NCBI GenBank assembly: GCA_964495595.1
Contig: CAZBWH010000023.1
Location: 1-39,778, forward strand
Length of the DNA: 39,778 nt
Origin: CALMFQ01 sp964495595
GTDB taxonomy: Bacteria > Pseudomonadota > Gammaproteobacteria > Burkholderiales > SCOH01
Reading direction: 5' to 3'
Positions 1 to 7,527 of the stretch are shown here, in pieces. The translations under genes were made by a program, and so were the position numbers. The notes below the pieces were generated by a model. It had not been told where the DNA came from. It searched no databases and saw nothing but the letters and a program-made list of their open reading frames with translations. Every line of letters starts with the position of its first letter. Position 1 is the first letter of the stretch.

Positions 1-37
1 CTACTCGCTTATCTATTGGATTCAGGGTGACTGACTA

Positions 38-309
38 CTAGGCTCCGTTGACATAGGTTTCACAGTCGCGCCGGACCGATTTTTGCGGCCAGCCAAGGCG
101 CGGCGAGCGCCGAATAGCGGGCTATTTCAGCGAGCAGCAACGCCGGATGGCTGCAAAAATCGGCCCGGCCCTGCGGGTTTCCCCGCTTTGGGGCCTGCTC
201 CGGCGTCGCAAACCGCTTGTGGAGATCACTCCACGGCGCGTTTTGCTCCTTGGGTCAGGCCCCAAAGCGGGGAAACGCGATCTGTGAAACCTATGTCAAC
301 GGAGCCTAG
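38..309. repeat. MITE-like element with nested inverted repeats
   Basis: The ends are perfect 28-bp inverted repeats (38-65 and 282-309). Inside are a perfect 21-bp inverted pair (177-197 with 256-276) and an imperfect 25-bp pair (70-94 with 145-169), plus a small hairpin around GAATAGC/CTATTTC near 111-127. Both outer ends carry CTAG, which could be a 4-bp target duplication or part of the repeat. No credible protein is encoded. The element occupies almost all of the 360 bases before the first gene and could supply RNA structure or a terminator there. Positions 1-37 hold nothing recognisable. Confidence 0.8.
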
Positions 310-360
310 GATAGGCTCTTGACCGGTACAATTACCGTTTCCCCTTCTGCGAGCCCCATC

Positions 361-1089
361 ATGTCCGAACCGATCCGCCTGGCAAAACAGCTTGCCGCCC
401 AACTCGGCATCTCGCGCCGCGAGGCGGAGGAATACATCACCGGTGGCTGGGTCGAGGTGGACGGCCAGTTGGTGGAAGAGCCGGCGCGCAGGGTGACGCC
501 GCAGCAGCGCATCACCTTGCGGGCCAATGCGGTGGCCGAGCCGGTGCTGCCGGTGACGCTGTTGCTGCACAAGCCGGCCGGTTTTGATGCCCATTCTGAC
601 GGGCCGAAACCGGCCATGCGCCTGATTACAGCGGCCAACCGGGTGGCTGATGATCATTCCGGCATCCGTTTCCTGCAGCGCCATCTGCAGGGGCAAAAGG
701 TGTTGTGCCCGCTGGAATGTCGCTGCAGCGGGCTGCAGGTCTACAGCCAGGATTACCGGGTCGAGCGCAAGCTGGGCAAGGAGCTTCGGTATGTCGAGCA
801 GGAGTATTTTGCCGATGTCGAGGGTGAGATCGTTGAATACGGGCTGAAGCGCCTCAACCACGGACTGATCCACGACGGCCAGCCGCTGCCGCCGGCCAAG
901 GTGAGCTGGCAGTGTGACCACCGGCTACGCTTTGCGCTGAAAGACCCGCAACCGGGCCAGATCGAATGGATGTGCCGCCAGGTAGGGCTGCAGGTGACGG
1001 CGATGAAACTGCAACGCGTCGGCCGCATTTCGGTAGCCGGGCTGCAGCCGGGGCAATGGCGTTACCTGTATCCGGATGAGCGCTTCTGA
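361..1089 (+). CDS. RluF/RsuA-family pseudouridine synthase-like protein, catalytic Asp replaced
   Basis: The 242-residue product has an N-terminal S4 RNA-binding domain (about residues 4-55; ISRREAEEYI, GWVEVDGQLV) followed by an RsuA/RluB/E/F-type pseudouridine synthase domain (LLLHKPAGF at 67-75, VEQEY at 145-149, PGQWRYL at 230-236). It would isomerise uridines in 23S rRNA or tRNA. The family's GRLD catalytic motif is read here as CPLE (116-119), so the invariant Arg is Pro and the nucleophilic Asp is Glu, while the following SGL is kept. ATG 361 is chosen over an upstream TTG at 319 because the S4 domain begins right after it. Transcription begins next to the 38-309 element. Fold assignment is secure; catalytic activity is doubtful. 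Confidence 0.85.
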   Translation: MSEPIRLAKQLAAQLGISRREAEEYITGGWVEVDGQLVEEPARRVTPQQRITLRANAVAEPVLPVTLLLHKPAGFDAHSDGPKPAMRLITAANRVADDHSGIRFLQRHLQGQKVLCPLECRCSGLQVYSQDYRVERKLGKELRYVEQEYFADVEGEIVEYGLKRLNHGLIHDGQPLPPAKVSWQCDHRLRFALKDPQPGQIEWMCRQVGLQVTAMKLQRVGRISVAGLQPGQWRYLYPDERF

Positions 1090-1152
1090 ACCAGACCGGC
1101 CGGGCTGCAGGCCGCGTGGGCATTGCCGCCCAGGGCAATGGGTGATCAAGCT

Positions 1153-1216
1153 GAAAGCCAATAGGGACGGGGCTTGCAGGCCGGGCTGTGAGGCAATGCC
1201 AGAGCGGTCTGCAGGC
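1153..1216. repeat. Dispersed intergenic repeat, copy A
   Basis: This stretch between the pseudouridine synthase and the outer-membrane protein resembles 31990-32065 (copy B) and, more loosely, 5391-5436 (copy C). Shared elements are a GGCTTGCAG core, a GCCGGCCTGTGAG-like block, then CAATG and a CTGCAGGC-like end. All three copies are intergenic and non-coding. Function unknown. Confidence 0.5.
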
Positions 1217-1223
1217 CGGTGGT

Positions 1224-2486
1224 TTACCAGACGAACCAGGTGACACCCAGCATCGCGCTGCGGCGCAGCAGCTGGCCGGCTTCGCTGTTGCGGTCGCCAT
1301 GGCGTAGCGACAGGTTGGCCCACAACTGCAGTTTGTCGTTCAGGTCGTAGCTGCCAAGCGGCACCAGTTCGCCGCTGTGATCGTCAAGGTTGCGCAGGTA
1401 GCGCAGGGTCCAGCTGTAGCGTTCGCGGGTCGGGTCCATCAGCTGGACGGCGAGGTAGTTGCGCCGCAGTTGCAGGCGCTGGAGGTCGATGGCCTGGCCG
1501 AGCGTGGCGCCGGCGTAGGTGGCCAGTGCGCTGGTCAGCAGGGGCTGCAGGTGTTCGGCCATCTCGCTGCGGCGGGCGGCAGCGGTGGGACTGAGGCCGT
1601 CGCCGTAATGCAGCGCTTCCAGGTTGAGATTGAGGCCGTTTTCGAAGGTGTAGGCACCACCTAGCAGCAACGTGGCGCGGCGTTTGCTGGCCGGGTCGGG
1701 CTGCATTTGCCAGCCGAGCGGATTGCTGGCCGGATCGGCCTGTTGCAGGGTGTCGCGCCGGCCGTAGTTGGCATCGGTGTAGATCAGCAAGGCGTCGGAG
1801 GCAGTCCACTGGCCGAATGCGCCGAAGCGCCACCCTTCGCCTTCACGCCGGCTGGCGATCAGGCTGCCGCTGGTTTCCTGGGTGTTGGCATCGAGTTTGA
1901 GCAGGCCGAGCTTGCGCTGTTTCGGCTCGGTATCGCGCGGGTGGCCGGCGCCGAAGTTGTGCGCGGCGGTAAGCGCGAGATGGTCGGCTGGCAGCCAGCT
2001 GACGCGGGCGATGTCGCGGCCGGGCAGCTCACGCTGCGGGTTGTTTTTGCCGGTGGCGAGGTAAAACGGGTTGGACGGCGACCAGAACATCGACGGCCCC
2101 CAGGTCCAGATTTCACGCCCAGCCTGCAGATGCCAGCTGTCGGCCGGTTTCCAGCGCAGCTTGCCCTCGTTGAGCCACAGCTCGTGGTCGGCGTCGCCGG
2201 GGATGCGGCTGACGCTGGCGCGGGGTTTAAGCTGCAGCGCAAGGCCCGGGCGCTTGATGTCGAGATCGGGGCGCAGTTCCAGTTCGTGCCGCTCGCCGGC
2301 AATCCGGGCAATGCGGTTGTCGGGGTTGTACAGGCTGCCCTGGCGCAAGGTGCGCTGGGCGCTGGATAGCATCACCTGTGCCCGGCTGCTGAATTGCCAG
2401 CCAGCGTCATCGGGCAGCGGTTCGGCCATCACGCTGCCGGCGAGCAGTGCGCCCGCCAGCAGCATACCGCAGCAGGGGCGCCGCAT
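1224..2486 (-). CDS. Outer-membrane beta-barrel protein of an ABC/LolA-like module
   Basis: The product (420 residues from ATG 2486) has a signal peptide (CCGMLLAGALLAGSVMA, cleaved before EPLPDD). The rest has alternating polar and aromatic strands typical of a Gram-negative barrel, ending in ...GVTWFVW with a terminal aromatic residue as in BamA substrates. It is the last gene of a four-gene operon and starts inside the stop of the LolA-like gene: TTG 2492 and ATG 2486 are both possible, and ATG is preferred. Its neighbours suggest that it receives or anchors a lipid or lipoprotein cargo at the outer membrane, or acts as an outlet. I do not recognise a characterised homologue. Confidence 0.75.
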   Translation of the reverse strand: MRRPCCGMLLAGALLAGSVMAEPLPDDAGWQFSSRAQVMLSSAQRTLRQGSLYNPDNRIARIAGERHELELRPDLDIKRPGLALQLKPRASVSRIPGDADHELWLNEGKLRWKPADSWHLQAGREIWTWGPSMFWSPSNPFYLATGKNNPQRELPGRDIARVSWLPADHLALTAAHNFGAGHPRDTEPKQRKLGLLKLDANTQETSGSLIASRREGEGWRFGAFGQWTASDALLIYTDANYGRRDTLQQADPASNPLGWQMQPDPASKRRATLLLGGAYTFENGLNLNLEALHYGDGLSPTAAARRSEMAEHLQPLLTSALATYAGATLGQAIDLQRLQLRRNYLAVQLMDPTRERYSWTLRYLRNLDDHSGELVPLGSYDLNDKLQLWANLSLRHGDRNSEAGQLLRRSAMLGVTWFVW

Positions 2487-2488
2487 GG

Positions 2489-3226
2489 TCAATCCGCCCG
2501 GATGTTGAGATTGAACATCGCCGGATCGATCTTGATGACCTTGATCGTGCCATAGCTCAGTGTGGTGACCTTACTCTGGTCGATCGCGTCGTGGATGGTC
2601 ATTTTGCTGACGAAAGGGATTTTCTTGCCCTCGTGGCGGATGTCATTGCCGTATTCGAATTCGGCAAACTTGAACAACTTGCCCGACAGGGTGTAGTACT
2701 CGGCCTTGACGCCGACGCCGCGTTTTTTCGACACCCAGTACAGAATCCGGTCGTAAGTCACCCCTTTGCTGGCGGCGTTCAGCTCTAGCAGGTAGCAGTC
2801 TTCGTTGTGGATGTTGTCTTCTTTCAGCAGCCTGGCGCTGTAGTCGCCGGAATAGTTGGTCGAGGCCACGTCGCCGTTCGAGGCCATGCCGATCAGCCGC
2901 TGGCGCGGCGACATCGGCACCGGCTTGGACAGGCCGGGGCGCACGAACCACATATTGCGCCCCTGCATGACCATTTGCTGGCCTTTGACTTTTTCCGGCG
3001 CCAGAAACTCGACGATATTATTGTTGGGGTCAGCTTTCACCGTCATGCTGCGTTTCTGCTCGCCCTCCTCGTCTCTGGCGTTCAGCTCGACCTGCCACAT
3101 CAGCCCCGGCAGGCCGCCACCGCGGGCCATGTCGGCCTGTTGCAGGATCTCTTTCGCATCCGGCGCCGCGAATGCTGCGCCGGCCAGCAGCGCCAGCATG
3201 GCCAGCGTTGATTTCAGTTTCAGCAT
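2489..3226 (-). CDS. LolA-like outer membrane lipoprotein-sorting protein
   Basis: This 245-residue protein has a clear signal peptide (MLKLKSTLAMLALLAGAAFA-APDA). The mature part resembles the LolA/LolB-like family annotated as outer membrane lipoprotein-sorting proteins (alternating strands; a DxRGG-like ADMARGGG early; ...PEKVKGQQMVMQGRNMW...). Such proteins form an open half-barrel that carries an acyl chain across the periplasm. It sits between the FtsX-type permease upstream (10-bp gap) and the outer-membrane barrel downstream (overlap), so it is probably the periplasmic shuttle of that exporter. It is longer than classical LolA (about 180 mature residues) and is not expected to be the housekeeping LolA. 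Confidence 0.8.
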   Translation of the reverse strand: MLKLKSTLAMLALLAGAAFAAPDAKEILQQADMARGGGLPGLMWQVELNARDEEGEQKRSMTVKADPNNNIVEFLAPEKVKGQQMVMQGRNMWFVRPGLSKPVPMSPRQRLIGMASNGDVASTNYSGDYSARLLKEDNIHNEDCYLLELNAASKGVTYDRILYWVSKKRGVGVKAEYYTLSGKLFKFAEFEYGNDIRHEGKKIPFVSKMTIHDAIDQSKVTTLSYGTIKVIKIDPAMFNLNIRAD

Positions 3227-3236
3227 GGCAGGTCCT

Positions 3237-4466
3237 TTAAACGTGGCCTAGGGCATCGACGATTTCGGTATTGGCGGCGCGTTTGGCTGGCAGCAAGGCG
3301 GCGAGCATGGCCACGACGGCCAGCAGCAGCAGGCTGCCGAGCAGCATGTCCGGCACGAAATCGACGCGCAACGGCACTTCGTCTGACGATGACGGCGGGA
3401 TGTAGCGGATATTGGCAGCATTCACCGCCATGGTGGTCAGCGCTTCAATGCCCAGACCGAGTATGCAGCCGAACATGCCAAGCATCGCGCCTTCCACCGC
3501 AAACAACTCCATGATCTTGCGCCGTTTCATCCCCAGCGAACGCAGCGTGCCGATTTCGCGGGTGCGCTCCAGGACGCTGGTGGTCATGGTGTTGGTAATA
3601 CTCATCAGCACCACGATGAAGACGATGGTGAACAGGAACAGGAAGATCAGGTCGAACATGTTCTTGACCTGCTTGTAGAAAATCGACAGATCGAGCCAGG
3701 TCTTGATTTCGACATCCAGCCCGGCGCTGCTGAGTTTTTGCAGCAGGCGCTGGCGCATCGCATCAGCATCGTCGTGCGCCGGATCGAGCAGTACAGTGAT
3801 GCGGCTGGCGCCCTGGGTGTCGACCAGGCTTTGCGCGTAGGCGTACGGCAGCAGGGCGAACTTGTCGTTGGTGGCCGCGTTGCCGGTGTTGAACGTGTCC
3901 TGCACTTCCAGATCCAGCGCGTTGGTCTGGCCTTCCAGCGTGCTGCTCATCAGCACCACGGTCTGGCCTTTTTTCACCCCCAGCAGTGCAGCCAGATCGG
4001 ACGACAGCAGGCCGGCGTTGGGCAGATCCTTGTTCAGCATCGATGGCGGGGTGCGTACCGAGCCGGTGCGGATTTTCACCGAGTCTTCGGGGATTTCACC
4101 CTCGGCGAGGAAAATGGTCGACGCCCGGCCGTTCGACACCAGCCCGGCCAGCGACAGGCGCGGGCTCTCCAGCCTGACTTCGGGCTCGGCACGGATGATG
4201 GCCATCGCCTTGTCCAGATCGGCTTTGCCGAGCATGTATTTCTCAGGCTTGAGTTTGCCTTCGGTGTAATAGCCGCGTTTGACGATGGTCAGGTGGCCGA
4301 GCGCTTCGCCGTGGATGGCGATTTTCTTGATGCCGGTGTAGACGCTGTGGATGTAGCCGGCGAACAGGTTGATCGCCGTGAAGCCTATCGCCACGGCCAG
4401 CAAGGTAGTGAAGCTGCGGCGGCGGTTTTTCCAGATATTGCGGATGCCGAGTTTGAGCGAAATCAT
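3237..4466 (-). CDS. ABC transporter permease, FtsX/MacB (LolC/E-like) family
   Basis: The 409-residue protein has the MacB/LolCE topology. There is one N-terminal membrane helix (TTLLAVAIGFTAINLFAGYI), a large periplasmic domain (about residues 45-265), then three C-terminal helices (IFLFLFTIVFIVVLMSI, GMFGCILGLGIEALTTMAV, LLGSLLLLAVVAMLAALLPA). The LERTREIGTLRSLGMKRRKI segment is the usual cytoplasmic coupling helix of FtsX permeases. Its ATG overlaps the stop of the ATPase gene (ATGA, 4463-4466), indicating translational coupling. Only one permease gene is present, so a homodimer is likely. Such permeases use ATP to drive periplasmic conformational change or extract lipids rather than pump solutes through a channel. 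Confidence 0.9.
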   Translation of the reverse strand: MISLKLGIRNIWKNRRRSFTTLLAVAIGFTAINLFAGYIHSVYTGIKKIAIHGEALGHLTIVKRGYYTEGKLKPEKYMLGKADLDKAMAIIRAEPEVRLESPRLSLAGLVSNGRASTIFLAEGEIPEDSVKIRTGSVRTPPSMLNKDLPNAGLLSSDLAALLGVKKGQTVVLMSSTLEGQTNALDLEVQDTFNTGNAATNDKFALLPYAYAQSLVDTQGASRITVLLDPAHDDADAMRQRLLQKLSSAGLDVEIKTWLDLSIFYKQVKNMFDLIFLFLFTIVFIVVLMSITNTMTTSVLERTREIGTLRSLGMKRRKIMELFAVEGAMLGMFGCILGLGIEALTTMAVNAANIRYIPPSSSDEVPLRVDFVPDMLLGSLLLLAVVAMLAALLPAKRAANTEIVDALGHV

Positions 4467-5236
4467 GCCCGTACTCCCTTCGCCCGGCTGGCCGCCGTCG
4501 CAGTGGCTGCCTGGCCGAATGGACGCTCGCCGGCGTACAAAGACGCCGGGCCAGCTTCCGCAACCTGAGGCATCAACTGGCCATCGGCCAGTCTGATCAG
4601 CCGGCCTACCTTGTCGATCAGCCGCGGATCGTGGGTAGAGAACAGAAACGTCACCTTGTGGCGTTGATTCATGTCGCGCATCAGCTCGATCACCAGCTGG
4701 CTGTTTTCAGCATCGAGGTTGGCGGTGGGCTCATCGGCAATCACGATTTCTGGCTTGGTGACCAGGGCACGGGCAATTGCCACCCGCTGACGCTGGCCGC
4801 CTGACAGTAGATCGGGACGACGTTTGGCGTGATCGGCCAGCCCGACTTCGGCCAGCGCATCAGCCGCCAGCAGGTTGGCCTGTGCCGCTGCCATGCCCCG
4901 AATCTGCAGCGGCAGCGCGACATTTTCCTGCGCCGACAACACCGGCACCAGGTTGAAATTCTGGAACACAAAGCCGATTTTGGCGTTACGCATGTCGGCA
5001 CGCTGGTCATCGGAGAGATCGTTGATCGGCTTATCATCGAGCAACACCTGCCCGGACGACGGGGTATCGAGCATGCCGATCAGGTTCAGCAGCGAACTCT
5101 TGCCGCTGCCGGACGGCCCCCAGACGGCGGTGAATTCGCCCTGCTCAATGGCAAGGTCGATGCCCTTGAGCGCTTGCACCTCGGTCTGGCCAAGATGATA
5201 GGTTTTCCTGACGGCGTGCAGCCGGATCAGTGACAT
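4463..5236 (-). CDS. ABC transporter ATP-binding protein, LolD/MacB type
   Basis: This 257-residue nucleotide-binding subunit has Walker A (GPSGSGKSS), the signature LSGGQRQRVAIARAL, Walker B (EIVIADEPTANLD) and the switch His (STHD). The Q-loop region FQNFNLVPVLSAQENVALPL is typical of the LolD/FtsE/MacB group. A C-terminal extension of about 25 residues (AEAGPASLYAGERPFGQ...) is unusual for LolD. It is the first gene of the ABC operon. A strong ribosome-binding site (GAGGAGAG) lies about 8 bases before ATG 5236, and a sigma-70 promoter can be drawn at 5299-5327. Confidence 0.92.
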   Translation of the reverse strand: MSLIRLHAVRKTYHLGQTEVQALKGIDLAIEQGEFTAVWGPSGSGKSSLLNLIGMLDTPSSGQVLLDDKPINDLSDDQRADMRNAKIGFVFQNFNLVPVLSAQENVALPLQIRGMAAAQANLLAADALAEVGLADHAKRRPDLLSGGQRQRVAIARALVTKPEIVIADEPTANLDAENSQLVIELMRDMNQRHKVTFLFSTHDPRLIDKVGRLIRLADGQLMPQVAEAGPASLYAGERPFGQAATATAASRAKGVRA

Positions 5237-5298
5237 GATGCTCTCTCCTCGATGAAATATAGTTATCGGGCCGCAGGCCGCTTGATTACATCGTCATG

Positions 5299-5327
5299 AT
5301 GTTAGCCGGATCAATCATTTCAATCAA
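5299..5327 (-). promoter_or_regulatory. Predicted sigma-70 promoter of the ABC/LolA-like operon
   Basis: On the minus strand TTGATT (5327-5322) and TAACAT (5304-5299) are separated by exactly 17 bases. They lie about 60 bases ahead of the ATPase start with a strong Shine-Dalgarno in between. The 304-bp gap 5237-5540 otherwise contains repeat copy C. Confidence 0.5.
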
Positions 5328-5390
5328 GTGATTTAAGCTATTGGTGACCCTGTAACCGGACAGTCTGCAGACCGCATGGATACTGGCCCG

Positions 5391-5436
5391 CAGGCCGGGC
5401 TGCAAGACAATGGGGACGCGCCCTGCAGGGCAGCAG
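5391..5436. repeat. Dispersed intergenic repeat, copy C (partial)
   Basis: A GCAGGCCGGGCTG block followed by CAATG and a CTGCAGGGC end matches the order of blocks in copies A (1153-1216) and B (31990-32065). The match is looser than A to B. Confidence 0.35.
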
Positions 5437-5540
5437 GCGCAAGGCGGGCAGTGGCCAGCCAGCCAGGGCTGCCATCCCGGGACTGGCGCAACGGCTGGCG
5501 TTCGCCAATAATGCCAGCGCTTTGATCCGGAGTTGCCGAC

Positions 5541-6068
5541 ATGAATCTGTATTTCCGTTTCTGGTGGGTGCTGCTGCGCTCGGTAATGGCCAGCAGGTCT
5601 GCCCTGCTCACGCCTTCCGGCCTGCGGTTCACGGTGTTTCCCACCGACTGCGACCTGAACCTGCACCTGACCAATTCACGCTACCTGTCGTTCATGGATC
5701 TGGGGAGAACCCACCTGCTCGGGCAAAGCGGGCTGCTGCGCCTGCTGTTCACCCAGCGGCTGGCATCGGTAGCACAGGCGGTAGAGATCACCTTTTTCCG
5801 CGAAATGGCGCCGCTGTCACGTTTTGATCTGGAAAGCCGGTTGATCTGCTGGGATGAACGGTACTGCTACATCCAGCATCTGTTCAGCCAGAACGGCCAG
5901 CCCTGTGCCAGCGCCATGGTACGCATGGTGTTTCTGCAAAACGGCAAGCGGCTGCCGATGGCCGGGGTGATCCGCTTGCTGGGCATGGAAGAACCGTCGC
6001 CGCCCTTCCCTGAGCAAATCACTGCCTGGGCGGCGGTATTTGAGCTGAAGAAAAACCTGCCACGCTGA
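5541..6068 (+). CDS. Hotdog-fold acyl-CoA thioesterase-like protein
   Basis: The 175-residue protein resembles the 4HBT_2/YbgC-FadM type thioesterases. After a hydrophobic N-terminus it carries FTVFPTDCDLNLHLTNSRYLSFMD, where the Asp-xx-Leu-Asn-xH-xxN pattern matches the catalytic DxDxNxHxNN-like region of the family. A central helix and the strands of one hotdog domain follow. It would hydrolyse acyl-CoA or acyl-ACP thioesters; the substrate cannot be told. A Shine-Dalgarno (GGAG) sits 8 bases before ATG 5541. It is a single gene, divergent from the ABC operon and convergent with the Hpt/HD-GYP gene. Confidence 0.75.
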   Translation: MNLYFRFWWVLLRSVMASRSALLTPSGLRFTVFPTDCDLNLHLTNSRYLSFMDLGRTHLLGQSGLLRLLFTQRLASVAQAVEITFFREMAPLSRFDLESRLICWDERYCYIQHLFSQNGQPCASAMVRMVFLQNGKRLPMAGVIRLLGMEEPSPPFPEQITAWAAVFELKKNLPR

Positions 6069-6083
6069 CGGCAGCGCAGCCAG

Positions 6084-6191
6084 CAGCCAGTCAGACCGGA
6101 GGCTGATCTGCTGCGCCAGTGGAAGAAACGGCCCCTGTTTTCCCGTTTTCCCACTCGGCCCGCTACGATCGCCCAGGTTCGACCGGCTGCC
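6084..6191. repeat. Palindromic intergenic repeat, full-length diverged copy
   Basis: This is a 108-bp copy of the element best seen at 7370-7477. It has the same order: a GCAGCC-type end, CTGCGCCAGTGG, AGAAACGG, CCGTTTTCCCACTCGGC, then an inverted GGCTGC end. The terminal arms are diverged (CAGTCAGACC versus GGTTCGACCG). It lies between two convergent genes, where a stem-loop could end transcription. Confidence 0.7.
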
Positions 6192-6212
6192 AGGGAAGCC
6201 AAACCAGACCGG

Positions 6213-7331
6213 CTACTGGGCCAGCATCCGGCGGATAACCTTGTTGAACGGCTCAATCCATTCGCGGCCGAACTGGCCTTCGCAGGCATTGATTTCCGAG
6301 ATGGTGCGCACGATCGATTTTTTGTGATAACGGTCGCCGCGCTCGTGCGTCATCGCTTCAAACGCATCGATGATCGCCAGCAGCCTTGCGCCGGGGCAGA
6401 TCTGGTTACCGCTGAGCGCAAACGGGTAACCTTGGCCATCCGGGCGCTCGTGATGCTGCGAAACCATATCAGCGGCCGCTTGCCAGCCGGACATACGTCG
6501 GGTCAGCTCGCTGCCGAGAACCGGATGGGTGCGCATTTCGCGCATTTCCAGATCGGTGAAACGGCCGGTTTTCGACCAGATGGATTCGCCGAGAAACGCC
6601 ATTCCGACATCGTGCATATACACCGCGGCCTCCAGTTGCGCCGGATCGACCAGGATGCCGGCCACCAGGTTGGTTTCCAGTGCCAGCGGCAGAATGCGCG
6701 CTGTGCGGCCTTCCCAGTACACCGAACGTCGTTCGGTCATCAGCGCCAGCCGCCAGAAAAATTCAAGGTCAGCCTTTTGTGGATGATCCTGTGCCAACCG
6801 GACAACCGGCACCACCGTCGAAGCCGGCACCTGCACCATGCCCCGCTCTTCCGCCAGGGCTTCACCGCCAAACAGCCGGATGACCTGCGGAATGCGTACC
6901 TGAACCTGGGCGGCGTCCATCCGGCTCAGTTCGCGCAACGCGGTGGCAATGGTCGGCAAGGCCATCAATTCGAGCGGATGCCCGGCCTCGGCGGCTTCGA
7001 CTGCCAGCCGCGCACGGTCGACACACAACAGGATGGTTTCGGCAATCTGCGGAGTGAACGGAAGGCTGGTGGTGCGCACCGCACCGACCAGGTCTTCGAG
7101 TGGATGCAGAAATGCGACCATGAAATCCAGTTGCAGCATCGCTGCATTGCTCTTGAGCGTGTGCAGCGAGCGGAACAGGCCGTGCAGATTGGCACTGTCT
7201 TCCGGGTTGCGCGTGAGCATGTTGACGCTGCGCTCGATCTGGTGATGGGTATCGGAAAACGCTTCCAGATAGTCGATCAGCGCATCCTTGTCGCGCAGGC
7301 TGGCCTTGTTGAACTCGAAATCACTACCCAT
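6213..7331 (-). CDS. Hpt domain fused to a degenerate HD-GYP domain
   Basis: This 372-residue protein has an N-terminal histidine phosphotransfer domain (about residues 20-120; RSLHTLKSNAAML with phospho-acceptor His57). A C-terminal HD-GYP-type domain follows (about 180-370). There HDVGM (240-244), HHERPDGQGYP (293-303) and IIDAFEAMT (320-327) are visible. The family's HDIGK lysine is Met, and the early His of the HSxRV motif is Arg (EGRTARI), so c-di-GMP phosphodiesterase activity may be reduced or lost. The Hpt domain links it to a phosphorelay, plausibly one fed by a hybrid kinase such as 11590-15534. It is flanked on both sides by copies of the palindromic repeat. Confidence 0.8.
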   Translation of the reverse strand: MGSDFEFNKASLRDKDALIDYLEAFSDTHHQIERSVNMLTRNPEDSANLHGLFRSLHTLKSNAAMLQLDFMVAFLHPLEDLVGAVRTTSLPFTPQIAETILLCVDRARLAVEAAEAGHPLELMALPTIATALRELSRMDAAQVQVRIPQVIRLFGGEALAEERGMVQVPASTVVPVVRLAQDHPQKADLEFFWRLALMTERRSVYWEGRTARILPLALETNLVAGILVDPAQLEAAVYMHDVGMAFLGESIWSKTGRFTDLEMREMRTHPVLGSELTRRMSGWQAAADMVSQHHERPDGQGYPFALSGNQICPGARLLAIIDAFEAMTHERGDRYHKKSIVRTISEINACEGQFGREWIEPFNKVIRRMLAQ

Positions 7332-7369
7332 ATCTGCTCCGGCTATTGCCCTGTCGGGATGAAATACCT

Positions 7370-7477
7370 GCAGCCTGTCGGGCTTGAGACTGATCTAATG
7401 CGCCAGTGGGAGAAACGGTGCATAGTTGTCCGTTTTCCCGCTCGGCTCGCGACGACCGCTCAAGCCCGACAGGCTGC
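7370..7477. repeat. Palindromic intergenic repeat with perfect 19-bp terminal inverted repeats
   Basis: The left arm 7370-7388 (GCAGCCTGTCGGGCTTGAG) is the exact reverse complement of 7459-7477. A second, imperfect inner pair is formed by GGGAGAAACGG and CCGTTTTCCCGCTC. Related copies are at 6084-6191, 9541-9592, 19706-19747 and 33535-33578. No coding potential. Confidence 0.85.
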
Positions 7478-7527
7478 TAGTAGTTTGGCTCAAGGCAGCG
7501 CAAAGTCAAAGCCGTATTCAAGCTGCG

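Noticed and set aside
226..921. Open frame on the minus strand over the first gene
   Set aside because: It crosses the inverted-repeat element and the pseudouridine synthase, with no domain of its own.
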